A DNA stretch of 64,000 nt. Origin: Dyadobacter pollutisoli. GTDB taxonomy: Bacteria; Bacteroidota; Bacteroidia; Cytophagales; Spirosomataceae. The DNA lies in the NCBI RefSeq assembly GCF_026625565.1, contig NZ_CP112998.1:7600501-7664500 (forward strand). Direction: 5' to 3'. A program made the translations under genes and the position numbers. This document shows positions 17,015 through 26,449 of the stretch, in pieces; position 1 is the first letter of the stretch, and every line of letters begins with the position of its first letter. The notes beneath the pieces are model-generated. The model saw nothing but the letters and a program-made list of their open reading frames with translations, was not told the origin of the DNA and ran no database searches.

Positions 17015-20000
17015 TCAGTTTTGGGTTGTTCTACCTGGTTTGGCACTATTTGGCTTCATTTGACCTGTATTAGGATCGGCTGCACCTTTGTGTACCTTGC
17101 CAGTTTTGTTATAGACTTCTACTTCTCCATGTTGTGAATCCCATTCCAAGATATCCCCGTTATTATTGATCCATCTGGCCCGTCCAGCTTTTCGACCAGC
17201 TCTTTCTGCATTAGGAAATCCTGGAAGCTCTTTGGGGGCAGGTGTAAAATAACGTGTTGCCGGACTTACTCCCGGTGCCTGAGCTGGTGTCGGTGACAAA
17301 ACAAAAGCTAGCGTCATCAAAGGTATTGTTACACCCACTTTAAGGACATTCAAGCCTACTTGTGGCGCATTTTCGGCAAAGGCACCCAAGCTATACCACA
17401 AGGGCAGGCCGATGGTGGTGGCTTCGGAAGGCCTTGCGGCCCGCTCTGCCATTTCTCCCTTGCTATTGTATACACTGGCGGTTTTCCCATCATAAGTAAA
17501 TAATTCCTTAGAATCCCGGTAAATATCATACGCTTTGTCCTTGGGGCAGCTCGGGCAGTCACCTATTACCCGCTTGTCCATACTCCCAAACTGTGTACCG
17601 CGTTTTAAAATTTCGTCATCTGAGCCATTAACAGTAAATGACATCATGCCATCGGGATCAATATTTGTGACCGGGTTGTTTTCCGTGTAATTATAAGGGG
17701 CTAGGCTCTGGTCAAACTCTGCCATCGGATCCATCACCCCCCAACGCCCAACTTCCGGCATATACATCCTCGCCCCATAATCCACTAACCCCGTCCCAAC
17801 CTGCAACTCCTTCCCATTATACAAAAACCGGTTCACATTATTCCTAGCCGAAGGCGTCTGCATCGGAGCATTCCGATCAATCTCCAACCCAAAAGGATAG
17901 TAATCCGTCCGCTGCAAAATCCTCCCCCTCTCATCAAAAACCACCCTCACATTACCCAAATGGTCTTTCAGATAATAGTCAAAACGAATGGTATCCTTCC
18001 GGTAAACAGCCTGCCCGTCACTAATGGCCAGCCGCTTGAACACATTACTCTGATTATACTCAAAACCACCAGCGTACTTAGCAGTCAATGTATCAGCTAC
18101 ATATTTATGCTTTGTACCCGCTGCATCGTAGTCATAAGTTAATGTTTTACCTCCAATGGTTACTGTTTTGGGCAGGTTTAAATAATTATAAGTGAGCACT
18201 GCTCCACGGTTACCATCACTGGTCATGTTGCCATTACCGTCATAACCATAATTGCTGACCCCATTCTTCACACCCAAGTTGCTCCCTGACCCATCCGTGA
18301 CAGCCGAAAGCTGATTGCCGAGGTAAGCATAACTCAAATTATCCAAAACAACGCCGCTCCTGATCAATGTCTTGATATTCCCATTCTTATCGTAACTGAT
18401 CCCGCCTTCTGTTTCCGCGTAATTGTTCAGTCCTGTAGACCCTAAAAGCCGGTTAGCTCCATCATAGGTGAAAGCCAGCCCTTTCGTAAAACTGTTTTCT
18501 GCTTTTCCGCTCCATTGCATTTGGCTGATATTGCCATTGGTATAGTTGTTCCCGTTGGCATAGCTGAGCGCAAAGTTGTAGAATGAAGAGTCCGGCTCAT
18601 TTTCCTTGGTTTTATAAAAAGTTTGGCCCTGCGTGAGCCAGCCACGGATGTTGTTGGTGTAGGTCGTCCTTCTGCGGAAATTAATGCCATCATCTGAATG
18701 GAACCACTTGTGCTGCAATTGGCCCAATGCATTGTAACGCTGCGCAAGGGTGACTGCTTCCCTGGATTTACTGCCATTATTGACTTTTTCCTTCACACTC
18801 AAAAGCCGGTCCGCATGGTCATACTCGTAAGTTTTTAGATGTAAATTGGTACCGGTAGCAATGACCTGCTCGGTCTTTTCCTGGGCAATGACAGGCGCGA
18901 GGTCGTATTTGTATTGCATTGAAACCCGCTCAATGGCACCAGCACCCAGGTCATACAATTCCCTGACTGTTTGGACAGGCCGGTACTCAGCATCATAGTA
19001 GGTTGCGCTCGTCAGCCACTGATTGGCACCTGCCAGCATCCGCGTCCGGCTACCGGTTTGCAGGCCCTTGGCGGAGTTTAATGCATTAACGCTGTAAGTA
19101 TTGGCATAACCCAGGTTAGCTGGTTTTGGGAAAGAATAGTCGTCATAATAGTTGACTACCAGCACATTGGCCTCGGCGATATTGGGAAGCGTATTGCCAA
19201 GCGAGTAACCAATCCCTCCGGCAGCCTTGTCTTCATGGTGCACCTGGTTGGCATTGATACTGGCTTGCCAAACTGCCCGACTGGATACGGAAGCGATCTC
19301 ACCCGTCAGCACGACACGGTTCAATGCATCGTATTTGATGAAACCCCAAACGCCCCGGGCAAGTTGGGCCGCATCCTGGGAGAGTACCTGCCGGTCGAAG
19401 TTATCGTAAACCAAGTTGACAATTCCTGCCCCCGGGATTTTCTTTCCAATCACCTGTCCGCGTATATCGCGCTCGTACAGGAAAGCATAGTCGGCTGTAC
19501 TGGGATTGTCCTGGTACTGGGGCTGCAAGACGGCACGGAGCTGGCCATAATCATCATACACATAATAAGTAGCCAGTATTTCATTGACGGAAGCGGTCGT
19601 TTTCCGACAGATCAGCCTTCCCTGTGTGTCGGTAAATTCAGTGCTGACCTTTCCGTTTTCGTCAACTCTTTGGATACGGTACAGTTTTCCAGCTGCATAA
19701 TCCCCATTGCTACTGAGGGTCAAGAGGATATTGGCATTGGCTACATAATCATATCGTTTTACTTCACCGGCAATGTTGGTACCGTAACTGATGTTTGCAG
19801 AGGCGCTTTTGTTGCCGGGAGCCCTTTCAGCCTGGGGACGGTTCAATGCAGAAAGTTCGAAACCAGTCTCGGAATACGGCCGGGCCAGATCGGTTGGTTC
19901 CAAACCGGCTGAATTGGTGGAGTAAAACGCGGCCTGGGCAGCGGGAGCAGCTGGTTGAAAAGCACCGCTACCTGCGGCAGTGTAGGGAAGAAAATGTTTC

Positions 20001-20275
20001 ACCTGTCGGCCAAAAGCATCGTATTCAACAGGTTGTACTAAATCAGCGCCCGTAGGACTTTGTCCGACAGACACATTTTGCAATGGCCTGCCCAGGCCGT
20101 CGATATACTGTACCTGGATGTTGACTTTGCTTACGTCATTTGGAAGCGCCCCGGTTTGTTTGAAAGTACGGGAAAGAATGTAGTTTTTGCTCCCAGTCTG
20201 GGCAAGGCTGTATTCAAAGGCTAATACCGAACAAAGCGCGGCGATCCAGCTTAATCTTGTTGATAGTCGTGACAT
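17015..20275 (-). CDS. full-length exported Rhs toxin with colicin E3-type rRNase tip
   Basis: Protein of 1086 residues. A signal peptide (about 1-25) is followed by a DUF6443 domain (about 28-160, VQYIDGLGRPLQN), YD/RHS repeats (about 170-800), the RHS core ending at RMYMPEVGRWG, and a hydrophobic linker. The C-terminal tip reads FTPAPKELPGFP ... RARWINNNGDILEWDSQHGE and ends with DPNTG. This matches the C-terminal ribonuclease of colicin E3, which has YEWDSQHGELEGY. The catalytic triad spacing is conserved: Asp1046, His1049, Glu1053 (Asp510, His513, Glu517 in E3). Colicin E3 cuts 16S rRNA in the decoding centre; the same target is inferred here. It is the only member of the array with an intact 5' end. 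Confidence 0.88.
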   Translation of the reverse strand: MSRLSTRLSWIAALCSVLAFEYSLAQTGSKNYILSRTFKQTGALPNDVSKVNIQVQYIDGLGRPLQNVSVGQSPTGADLVQPVEYDAFGRQVKHFLPYTAAGSGAFQPAAPAAQAAFYSTNSAGLEPTDLARPYSETGFELSALNRPQAERAPGNKSASANISYGTNIAGEVKRYDYVANANILLTLSSNGDYAAGKLYRIQRVDENGKVSTEFTDTQGRLICRKTTASVNEILATYYVYDDYGQLRAVLQPQYQDNPSTADYAFLYERDIRGQVIGKKIPGAGIVNLVYDNFDRQVLSQDAAQLARGVWGFIKYDALNRVVLTGEIASVSSRAVWQASINANQVHHEDKAAGGIGYSLGNTLPNIAEANVLVVNYYDDYSFPKPANLGYANTYSVNALNSAKGLQTGSRTRMLAGANQWLTSATYYDAEYRPVQTVRELYDLGAGAIERVSMQYKYDLAPVIAQEKTEQVIATGTNLHLKTYEYDHADRLLSVKEKVNNGSKSREAVTLAQRYNALGQLQHKWFHSDDGINFRRRTTYTNNIRGWLTQGQTFYKTKENEPDSSFYNFALSYANGNNYTNGNISQMQWSGKAENSFTKGLAFTYDGANRLLGSTGLNNYAETEGGISYDKNGNIKTLIRSGVVLDNLSYAYLGNQLSAVTDGSGSNLGVKNGVSNYGYDGNGNMTSDGNRGAVLTYNYLNLPKTVTIGGKTLTYDYDAAGTKHKYVADTLTAKYAGGFEYNQSNVFKRLAISDGQAVYRKDTIRFDYYLKDHLGNVRVVFDERGRILQRTDYYPFGLEIDRNAPMQTPSARNNVNRFLYNGKELQVGTGLVDYGARMYMPEVGRWGVMDPMAEFDQSLAPYNYTENNPVTNIDPDGMMSFTVNGSDDEILKRGTQFGSMDKRVIGDCPSCPKDKAYDIYRDSKELFTYDGKTASVYNSKGEMAERAARPSEATTIGLPLWYSLGAFAENAPQVGLNVLKVGVTIPLMTLAFVLSPTPAQAPGVSPATRYFTPAPKELPGFPNAERAGRKAGRARWINNNGDILEWDSQHGEVEVYNKTGKVHKGAADPNTGQMKPNSAKPGRTTQN

Positions 20276-20411
20276 GCGATTCGCTTAAAGTGGTGGATTT
20301 GTGAAATCTTGGAACTACTTTAAGTTTAGACGCAGGTGTCTAGTTTTGGTAACGGAATTATTTTGACTTACCAGTAATATATTTCCTTTTCAAAAGCTTT
20401 AAACCAATTTC

Positions 20412-20444
20412 TTTGGGCATTCATTTTATATTTTCACATATTTG
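20412..20444 (+). promoter_or_regulatory. possible Bacteroidota-type promoter for the GH65 gene
   Basis: A TTTG at 20412-20415 and CATATTTG at 20437-20444 (one mismatch to TAnnTTTG) are spaced by 21 bases, in the usual range for the -33/-7 elements of this phylum. They lie 65 bases before the GH65 start. This would let GH65 be transcribed independently of pgmB. Only pattern matching supports it. Confidence 0.3.
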
Positions 20445-20509
20445 AAACCGTGTTGGCTTTGCGGCAGCGCGGGTTTTTCTGAATTCAAAACAATACCTCT
20501 CTGACAAAA

Positions 20510-22825
20510 ATGAAAAATTACATCACCCATGACGAATGGTGCATCGTAGAAAACAGTTTCCATCCTGAACATAACGAGATCACAGAGAGCCTGATGAGCC
20601 TCGGGAATGGCAGAATGGGGCAGAGAGGGAATTTTGAAGAGCGGTACTCGGGGAAGACATTACTGGGTAACTACGTTGCAGGGGTTTATTTTCCTGACAA
20701 AACCCGGGTAGGCTGGTGGAAAAATGGCTACCCCAATTATTTCGCAAAGGTATTGAATGCCTGCAACTGGGTCGGAATTGAGATTCGGATCGGGGGTGAG
20801 GTATTGGATTTGCATACCTGCGAGGTGGAAGGTTTCAGCCGTGTGCTGAATATGAAAGAAGGGGTGCTGGAACGTACTGCTACGGTGACATTATCGGGAG
20901 GAAAGCGCCTGAGGATACATTCGAAGCGCTTTTGCAGCATGGTCGATGATGAGGCGGGGGCGATCAGTTACAGCATTACCCCTTTGAATTTTGAAGATAA
21001 CATCAGCATTACCCCTTATCTGGACGGGAATATCCGAAACAGGGATTCTAATTACGATGAGTCGTTTTGGAATGAAATCCATCGGGAAGCCGGCACTTCA
21101 CAAGCCTACCTGACCCTTGAAACCAAACAAAATCCCTATGGTGTCGAACTGTTTCAGGTGGCAACAGGAATGTGTTTTGAAATAAAAATAAACGGTCAAA
21201 GTATAGATTATCAGTCTGTTCCGACGGAGACGGAGAAGTATGTAGCTGCTACTGTTGACATTAATTTGAAAGAAGGCCAGGAGCTTACGATTTATAAATA
21301 TGCTGTGAATTTGTCTTCTGCGAATTATAAAAGAGAGGACTTGTTGGAGCAGGCGAAGCGTTACATTGCCCGGATCTCAGAAAAGGGATTTGATCAAATG
21401 TATCTGGAACATATTCAGGCCTGGGCTGAGAAGTGGGAGAAGAATGACATTGCGATCGAAGGAAATGTGGCCGCTCAGCAAGGGATCAGATTTAATATTT
21501 TCCATTTGGGACAAACTTACACGGGGGAGGATGAGCGACTGAACATTGGTCCCAAAGGCTTCACCGGCGAGAAGTATGGCGGCAGTACTTACTGGGATAC
21601 TGAGGCTTACTGCATTCCCTTTTACCTGTCTACAGCGGAGCAGAAAGTGGCCCGTAACCTGCTCGTATATAGACATAAGCATCTGCAAAAGGCAATCGAA
21701 AATGCAGAGAAGCTAGGCTTTACGGATGGCGCGGCACTGTACCCGATGGTGACCATGAATGGTGAGGAATGTCACAACGAATGGGAGATCACATTCGAAG
21801 AAATCCATAGAAATGGTGCGATCGCCTACGCGATTTATGACTACACGCGCTACACCGGCGACGAAAGTTACCTGACTGACCTGGGCCTAGAAGTATTGAT
21901 CGGGATTTCGAGATTTTGGAAGCAAAGGGTCAACTGGTCGGAAGATAAAAAGCAGTATGTAATGCTGGGCGTTACCGGGCCTAATGAGTATGAAAACAAT
22001 GTCAATAACAACTGGTATACCAATTACATTGCCGCCTGGACATTGCGTTACACGCTGGATGTGATTGGTAAATTGTGGACTGAGGATTCTCGAAAACTAA
22101 ATGAGATTATTCTCAGGACGAGTTTTCAGCTAAACAAAGAACTGGCAGAATGGAAGCATATCGTGGAGAACATGCATTTTCCGTATGATAACGACAGGCA
22201 GGTTTATTTGCAGCAACAAGGGTTTCTGGACAAAGAAATACTTACGGTAGATGATATCACGGAGCACAGACCTATTAACCAGAAATGGTCCTGGGACCGG
22301 ATTTTGAGGTCTTGCTTCATCAAACAGGCGGATGTGTTGCAGGGGCTTTACTTCTTTGAGGACGAGTTTCAGCCGGAAGTGATCAGGCGGAATTTTGAAT
22401 TTTATGAGCCGATGACTGTTCATGAATCTTCGCTTTCGCCTTGCGTGCATTCGATTCTGGCCGCAGGCATCGGATTGAAGGACAAAGCTTATGAAATGTA
22501 TGTCCGCACGGCCCGCCTGGACCTGGACGATTATAACAACGACACCGAGGATGGGCTGCACATTACCTCCATGGCCGGGACCTGGATGAGCATTGTAAAG
22601 GGATTTGCAGGACAACGTGTAAAAGACGGAATACTTATATTAAACCCTTATATCCCCGAGCAATGGAACTCCTATACGTTCAGGATTGGATTTAGAGGTG
22701 CCTGGCTGCGAATTGGGGTTAGTAAGCAAGGTGTAACCGTTGAAAACACTTCTGAATCAGGGGTTAACATGGTCGTGAAAGGAGAGGAGGTTTTTGTTGA
22801 CGCACATTCAACATGGACGAAATAA
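20510..22825 (+). CDS. GH65 maltose-type phosphorylase
   Basis: Cytoplasmic enzyme of 771 residues, the usual size of GH65 disaccharide phosphorylases. It carries an N-terminal super-sandwich domain (LGNGRMGQRG), a linker, the alpha6/alpha6 barrel (GGSTYWDTEAYCIPFY) and the catalytic motif VTGPNEYENNVNNNWYTNY with general acid Glu493. Phosphate-binding and C-terminal beta regions follow (HESSLSPCVHS, then MAGTWMSIVKGFAG). Maltose phosphorylase splits maltose with phosphate into glucose and beta-glucose 1-phosphate, which pgmB would use. Kojibiose, nigerose or trehalose phosphorylase activity cannot be excluded from the sequence. The partner pgmB is 10.5 kb upstream on the same strand, beyond the Rhs block. 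Confidence 0.9.
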   Translation: MKNYITHDEWCIVENSFHPEHNEITESLMSLGNGRMGQRGNFEERYSGKTLLGNYVAGVYFPDKTRVGWWKNGYPNYFAKVLNACNWVGIEIRIGGEVLDLHTCEVEGFSRVLNMKEGVLERTATVTLSGGKRLRIHSKRFCSMVDDEAGAISYSITPLNFEDNISITPYLDGNIRNRDSNYDESFWNEIHREAGTSQAYLTLETKQNPYGVELFQVATGMCFEIKINGQSIDYQSVPTETEKYVAATVDINLKEGQELTIYKYAVNLSSANYKREDLLEQAKRYIARISEKGFDQMYLEHIQAWAEKWEKNDIAIEGNVAAQQGIRFNIFHLGQTYTGEDERLNIGPKGFTGEKYGGSTYWDTEAYCIPFYLSTAEQKVARNLLVYRHKHLQKAIENAEKLGFTDGAALYPMVTMNGEECHNEWEITFEEIHRNGAIAYAIYDYTRYTGDESYLTDLGLEVLIGISRFWKQRVNWSEDKKQYVMLGVTGPNEYENNVNNNWYTNYIAAWTLRYTLDVIGKLWTEDSRKLNEIILRTSFQLNKELAEWKHIVENMHFPYDNDRQVYLQQQGFLDKEILTVDDITEHRPINQKWSWDRILRSCFIKQADVLQGLYFFEDEFQPEVIRRNFEFYEPMTVHESSLSPCVHSILAAGIGLKDKAYEMYVRTARLDLDDYNNDTEDGLHITSMAGTWMSIVKGFAGQRVKDGILILNPYIPEQWNSYTFRIGFRGAWLRIGVSKQGVTVENTSESGVNMVVKGEEVFVDAHSTWTK

Positions 22826-22964
22826 ATCCCGGCGACCTGTATTATGGTTTTATTTATTGAAAAAATTATATTTTAGCTAGATTTTATTTAAGCAGACAAA
22901 GCAATAATTGTAAATCTGGAACATTACTCGTACGTTAGTAGCTTTTGAGCCATTTAACACACGC

Positions 22965-25241
22965 ATGGTACAGAAAATCTACATACTTGTTTCATCAGGT
23001 ATATTGCTGATGTTGATGGCTTTATCCCCTAATACAGCATCTGCGCAGGATTTTAGTGAGTGCCAGAAAATAGTAAAAGATTTGTTGCCGGTCTTCAACA
23101 GGTCATTTGAAGAAAACAACCCGGCATTGCTCCGCGAAGAATCCTACCAGCGCGGAATCCGTAGTTTACAAGCCGCCTATTCGCTCTACCACAAGCGGGC
23201 TTTCCAGCCTTCCGATTCTGTTCAACGCATGAACAATGAGGCGGTTATCCTGGCCTTGTCGGGCAATTACCAGAAGGCGCTTCATATTATGGAAGAGCTG
23301 GACCTGAGTACCCAGGACGCTTACCTTCATTATAACCGCGGATTGTTCGCCATGCTTTCGGGCCGGTACGAGGCCGCGAGAAATGATTTTGCGGATGCCC
23401 CGGGGGGTGTCCAGGCTACGTTGAATACAATGGTTACATATGCGAAGCAAAAGAAATATGGGCAGGCCATTGATTTTGCGGGACAAAACTCCGCAAAGGG
23501 TACCGGGGGGAAATGGAATTATAATGTCGGGATGGTTTACAAATTCAATGGTCAGCTAACGGAAGCGGTGGACGAAATGTCGGCAGCAGTCCGCCAGAAA
23601 GACGAAATGGCTTACAGGCTGCAAAGAGGGGATATCCTGATGCGCACCGGTAATGAAAAACGAGCTGTCAAAGACTTTGAAAAAGTATCACGGACTCACC
23701 CAAAAGCCCAGATCCGCTACGCCAATGCGCTTTTATCTTTGAATCAGTTTGGGGCTGCCAAGGCTGTTTTTGAGAAATACCTGGAAAGTAACGAGCGGAC
23801 GTTCAGGGGCGATGCTTACCTGGGAATGGGACATTCTTTTTATGGTCTCATGCAGATTAGCGAGGCGCAGCGGTACTACAAATTAGCTTCAACTTTGAAG
23901 CGGGAAACGCCCGCTCTGCAATCGGGGATAGGAAATACGCATTTATCAAAACACGAGTACCAGACAGCTTTTACGCTTTTTGATCGGGTTATTAAGAAGG
24001 ATTCGACCTATCTGCCAGCCTATCTGGGACGCGCTGTCGCGAACTATGGGCAAAAAAAATATGATCTGGCGCTAAAAGATTTCAAAAAAGCGGAAAAAGC
24101 ATTGAATGAGGATAACAAGTTTTTTGCAGACCTTTTTGTGACCAAAGCTTTTTCAGAATATTACTTGAAGCAAACCACCGGCGCTCAGAGTGATTTTCAA
24201 AAGGCGATTAAGCTCGATGGTGCGCGTTACGAGGCGCTGGCTGGAATGAGCAGTATCATGATCGACCAGAAACGCTTCTCGGAGGCAGGACAGTACCTGT
24301 CGAAAGCGCTGCAATACGAACAGGGATATGATCTTATGTGGAGCAATTATGGAAACCTGCTTTTGCATTTTGATATGTTTAAGAAGGGTTACCAGGTATT
24401 TAAGAAAGCAGTTTCCCTGAATCCTTCCAATGTTAACGCACAGAATGGATGGGGGATAGTGTTGCTTGAAAATGACCAACTGGATAGGTCTATGTCGCTG
24501 TTTGACAGCTTGGTGCGTGAGAAACCGGAGTTGCCGTTCCTCCATAATAATCACGGCATCGTGCAGGCGTATATAGGGAACAGGCATGACCAGCGCCATC
24601 AGGTAAATGAAGCGAATGCGAGATATGATGGGTCGTATGATGACTTTAAAAAAGCAATGGACGCAGCTCCTTCCAGAAAATTTTATAATGTAAATCAGGG
24701 AAATGTATACCGGTACCTTGAAAAGTACGATGAAGCCAAACTGAGCTATCAGAGCTATCAGGACAAAAGCGCACTCAATAACACCGCAGTCATGTATGCG
24801 GGGCAAGAGCGTATCAAAGACGCGAAGTACTATCTAGGCATTGCGATCCAGATCGATTCACTGCACAGGGTATTTCAGTATAACATGACGGTTTTGGTTA
24901 AAGGCAAACAGAAAGAAATGATGCGACTCGTGGCTTCTTCGGACGAGAACAGCCCTTTTTCGGACATCGGGATCAAATACAGCCGGGATGGTTTCGTAAC
25001 GATTTACCTCTACGACTATGAGTATGACGTTCTTTCATTCCCTGGGCGTCACTATATGCCGTTGCCGGTGGCGGAATACAAGGAGGATTATTTTATTCCT
25101 GAATACGATTTCAAGCTCATAGCCTATCCGAAGAAGAAGTCGGATGCGCCGAAAAACAAAAAGGTAAGATATCATAGCCAGAAGGTGAAGTTGCCTGGCT
25201 CACGGGCCAGATCAGGCACCAAATGTCCTGTTCTGTTTTAA
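22965..25241 (+). CDS. secreted tetratricopeptide-repeat protein
   Basis: Protein of 758 residues with a signal peptide ending near NTASAQ. Many 34-residue TPR-like helices follow through most of the chain, such as AYLGRAVANYGQKKYDLALKDFKKAEKAL and ANARYDGSYDDFKKAMDAAPS. The C-terminal 120 residues are different (YSRDGFVTIYLYDYEYDVLSF) and basic at the end. TPR proteins scaffold other proteins; the partner and role are unknown. It lies 139 bases after GH65 on the same strand with no visible functional link, and is convergent with a CheY-like gene. Confidence 0.82.
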   Translation: MVQKIYILVSSGILLMLMALSPNTASAQDFSECQKIVKDLLPVFNRSFEENNPALLREESYQRGIRSLQAAYSLYHKRAFQPSDSVQRMNNEAVILALSGNYQKALHIMEELDLSTQDAYLHYNRGLFAMLSGRYEAARNDFADAPGGVQATLNTMVTYAKQKKYGQAIDFAGQNSAKGTGGKWNYNVGMVYKFNGQLTEAVDEMSAAVRQKDEMAYRLQRGDILMRTGNEKRAVKDFEKVSRTHPKAQIRYANALLSLNQFGAAKAVFEKYLESNERTFRGDAYLGMGHSFYGLMQISEAQRYYKLASTLKRETPALQSGIGNTHLSKHEYQTAFTLFDRVIKKDSTYLPAYLGRAVANYGQKKYDLALKDFKKAEKALNEDNKFFADLFVTKAFSEYYLKQTTGAQSDFQKAIKLDGARYEALAGMSSIMIDQKRFSEAGQYLSKALQYEQGYDLMWSNYGNLLLHFDMFKKGYQVFKKAVSLNPSNVNAQNGWGIVLLENDQLDRSMSLFDSLVREKPELPFLHNNHGIVQAYIGNRHDQRHQVNEANARYDGSYDDFKKAMDAAPSRKFYNVNQGNVYRYLEKYDEAKLSYQSYQDKSALNNTAVMYAGQERIKDAKYYLGIAIQIDSLHRVFQYNMTVLVKGKQKEMMRLVASSDENSPFSDIGIKYSRDGFVTIYLYDYEYDVLSFPGRHYMPLPVAEYKEDYFIPEYDFKLIAYPKKKSDAPKNKKVRYHSQKVKLPGSRARSGTKCPVLF

Positions 25242-25360
25242 AGGAACGCTCAGAATAAGCAAAAAAAATCACTGAGAAATTTTTTCTACGTCTTCTCTCT
25301 TGTAAATCCCCACATGAAGTAATTTTTTCTACTCTTTTTAATGCAGTTGGGTAGTATATC

Positions 25361-25735
25361 TTAACTTTCCCTCTGACTTGTGAGTATGTGCCGGACCTCC
25401 ACAAAGCTGATTGGCTTATCTAAAAAGTAATCCGCGCCGTTGCGGAAAGCCTCGTCTTTAAGATTTGTCATAGCACTCATCATTACAATTTTGATCTTGC
25501 CGCTGTCATACATTTTTTTGATATTTTGGATCTCGTCAATTCCTTTGCCATCGGGTAAGTTGTTGTCAATGAATATCCAATCGGGTTTTATTTCCCTGAT
25601 ACATTGCACTCCGTCCGTTATCGACCCTGCTACCTTGACTGCCGTGTCCGGGAATTTGATATTTAACTGTCTGACTAGAAAATTGCGCATCAATGCCCCC
25701 AGCTCCTGCTCATCTTCAATTATTACAATTTTCAT
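25361..25735 (-). CDS. single-domain response regulator (CheY-like)
   Basis: Receiver domain of 124 residues without an output domain. The acidic pocket is IIEDEQE near the N terminus, the phospho-acceptor is Asp57 in WIFIDNNLPDG, and the conserved switch Ser and Lys lie in MMSAMTN and FLDKPIS. Such proteins act through protein contacts in a phosphorelay or bind a target complex. It stands alone between the TPR gene (convergent) and a 384-base gap, so the kinase is not identified; the receiver-kinase at 30268 is one possibility. Confidence 0.88.
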   Translation of the reverse strand: MKIVIIEDEQELGALMRNFLVRQLNIKFPDTAVKVAGSITDGVQCIREIKPDWIFIDNNLPDGKGIDEIQNIKKMYDSGKIKIVMMSAMTNLKDEAFRNGADYFLDKPISFVEVRHILTSQRES

Positions 25736-26119
25736 AGGGATGTGTTCAAGGTAGAATTTGTAATCATTAGGTCGGAGGTTTTATAAGCTTAAAAATTGTA
25801 CAATCATGCGCTGCGAGACATTAGTTACAATAAAAGCAATAACCCTGCCATAGTCGGTTAAGTACCCCTTTACTTTTACACGGTTATGTTGTATTGTAAT
25901 TAAGACGAAATTGTAGAACAGTTGTGCATGATCTACACTTTTTAGGAATATTATTTTACATCACCGGGGAGAAGATTCATTTCAATAACCCTGACTTATA
26001 TATCTAAACGGCTGATTGTCAATGTTTAAGAAGTTTTTAGGCCGTCACCTGTGATTTGGTACAGGTTTTTCTGTAAAGAACATAAAAAGGTAATTATTCA
26101 CATTAACCGGAATTGAGTT
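25736..26119. other. intergenic region, 384 bases, no gene seen
   Basis: AT-rich spacer between two divergent genes (CheY-like on minus, YtxH-like on plus). It should hold promoters for both, but I find no exact -33/-7 pair. The GTGATTTGGTACAGG stretch near 26052 resembles the -24 half of a sigma-54 site, but the -12 GC is absent. Confidence 0.5.
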
Positions 26120-26404
26120 ATGTCAGGTAATAAAGCTTTTTGGGGTATTGTAACTGCTGCAGCTGTGGGCGCAGTAATAGGGCTGCTGTTCGCGCCGGAT
26201 GATGGTGGCAAAATGAGGAAAAAGATCAAGAAAAAAACCAACAGTTTGGCCAGTGATTTGATAGAGGCGCTTGAGAAAAGCAAAGAGAAAGCATCTGATG
26301 CTGCCGACGAAATTAAAAAGGAAGGGCTGGAGTATAAAGATACCGCTGCAAAGAAAGCAGAAGAGTATAGTAGCGCGGCCAAGGAAGAGTGGAATAAATA
26401 TTAA
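26120..26404 (+). CDS. YtxH domain-containing small membrane protein
   Basis: Protein of 94 residues. A single N-terminal glycine/alanine-rich membrane helix (ITAAAVGAVIGLLFAPDDGG region, about 8-28) is followed by the KMRKKIKKKTN basic patch and a long charged helix of Lys/Glu/Ala. This is the layout of YtxH-like ('gas vesicle-like') proteins, often linked to general stress in Bacteroidota. A hairpin separates it from the next small gene on the same strand, with which it may form an operon ahead of rpoN. Confidence 0.8.
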   Translation: MSGNKAFWGIVTAAAVGAVIGLLFAPDDGGKMRKKIKKKTNSLASDLIEALEKSKEKASDAADEIKKEGLEYKDTAAKKAEEYSSAAKEEWNKY

Positions 26405-26409
26405 TCCCG

Positions 26410-26434
26410 CGATCCGGCCATTGCGGCCGGATCG
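26410..26434 (+). terminator. strong hairpin between two small genes
   Basis: A perfect 10-bp GC-rich stem (CGATCCGGCC/GGCCGGATCG) with loop ATTGC lies six bases after the YtxH stop. No T tract follows, so it may attenuate transcription or stabilise the upstream message rather than stop transcription fully. Confidence 0.5.
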
Positions 26435-26449
26435 TACTATTTGAAATTT

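Larger units (their letters stand above)
11337..20275 (-). other. Rhs polymorphic toxin array (one complete, two orphan modules)
   Basis: All Rhs and immunity-like genes lie on one strand in the order: full-length Rhs with E3 tip, immunity, orphan tip, two small immunity candidates, 5'-truncated Rhs, frameshifted membrane immunity gene, terminator. The three cores share long similar DNA stretches (compare 12720-12900, 16441-16600 and 17740-17900), which would allow tip exchange. Immunity genes are markedly AT-rich against the cores. No transposase or integrase is seen at the borders. Confidence 0.78.

Noticed and set aside
10034..20280. Integrative mobile element or prophage
   Set aside because: No integrase, transposase, tRNA target or flanking direct repeat was found at the edges of the Rhs block; the array alone explains the genes.
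22130..22615. Minus-strand frame of 161 codons within GH65
   Set aside because: Antisense shadow of the conserved C-terminal region of the phosphorylase.
26052..26068. Possible sigma-54 promoter upstream of the YtxH-like gene (TGGTACAGG)
   Set aside because: The -24 half is similar to consensus, but the -12 GC at the required spacing is missing (TT instead).
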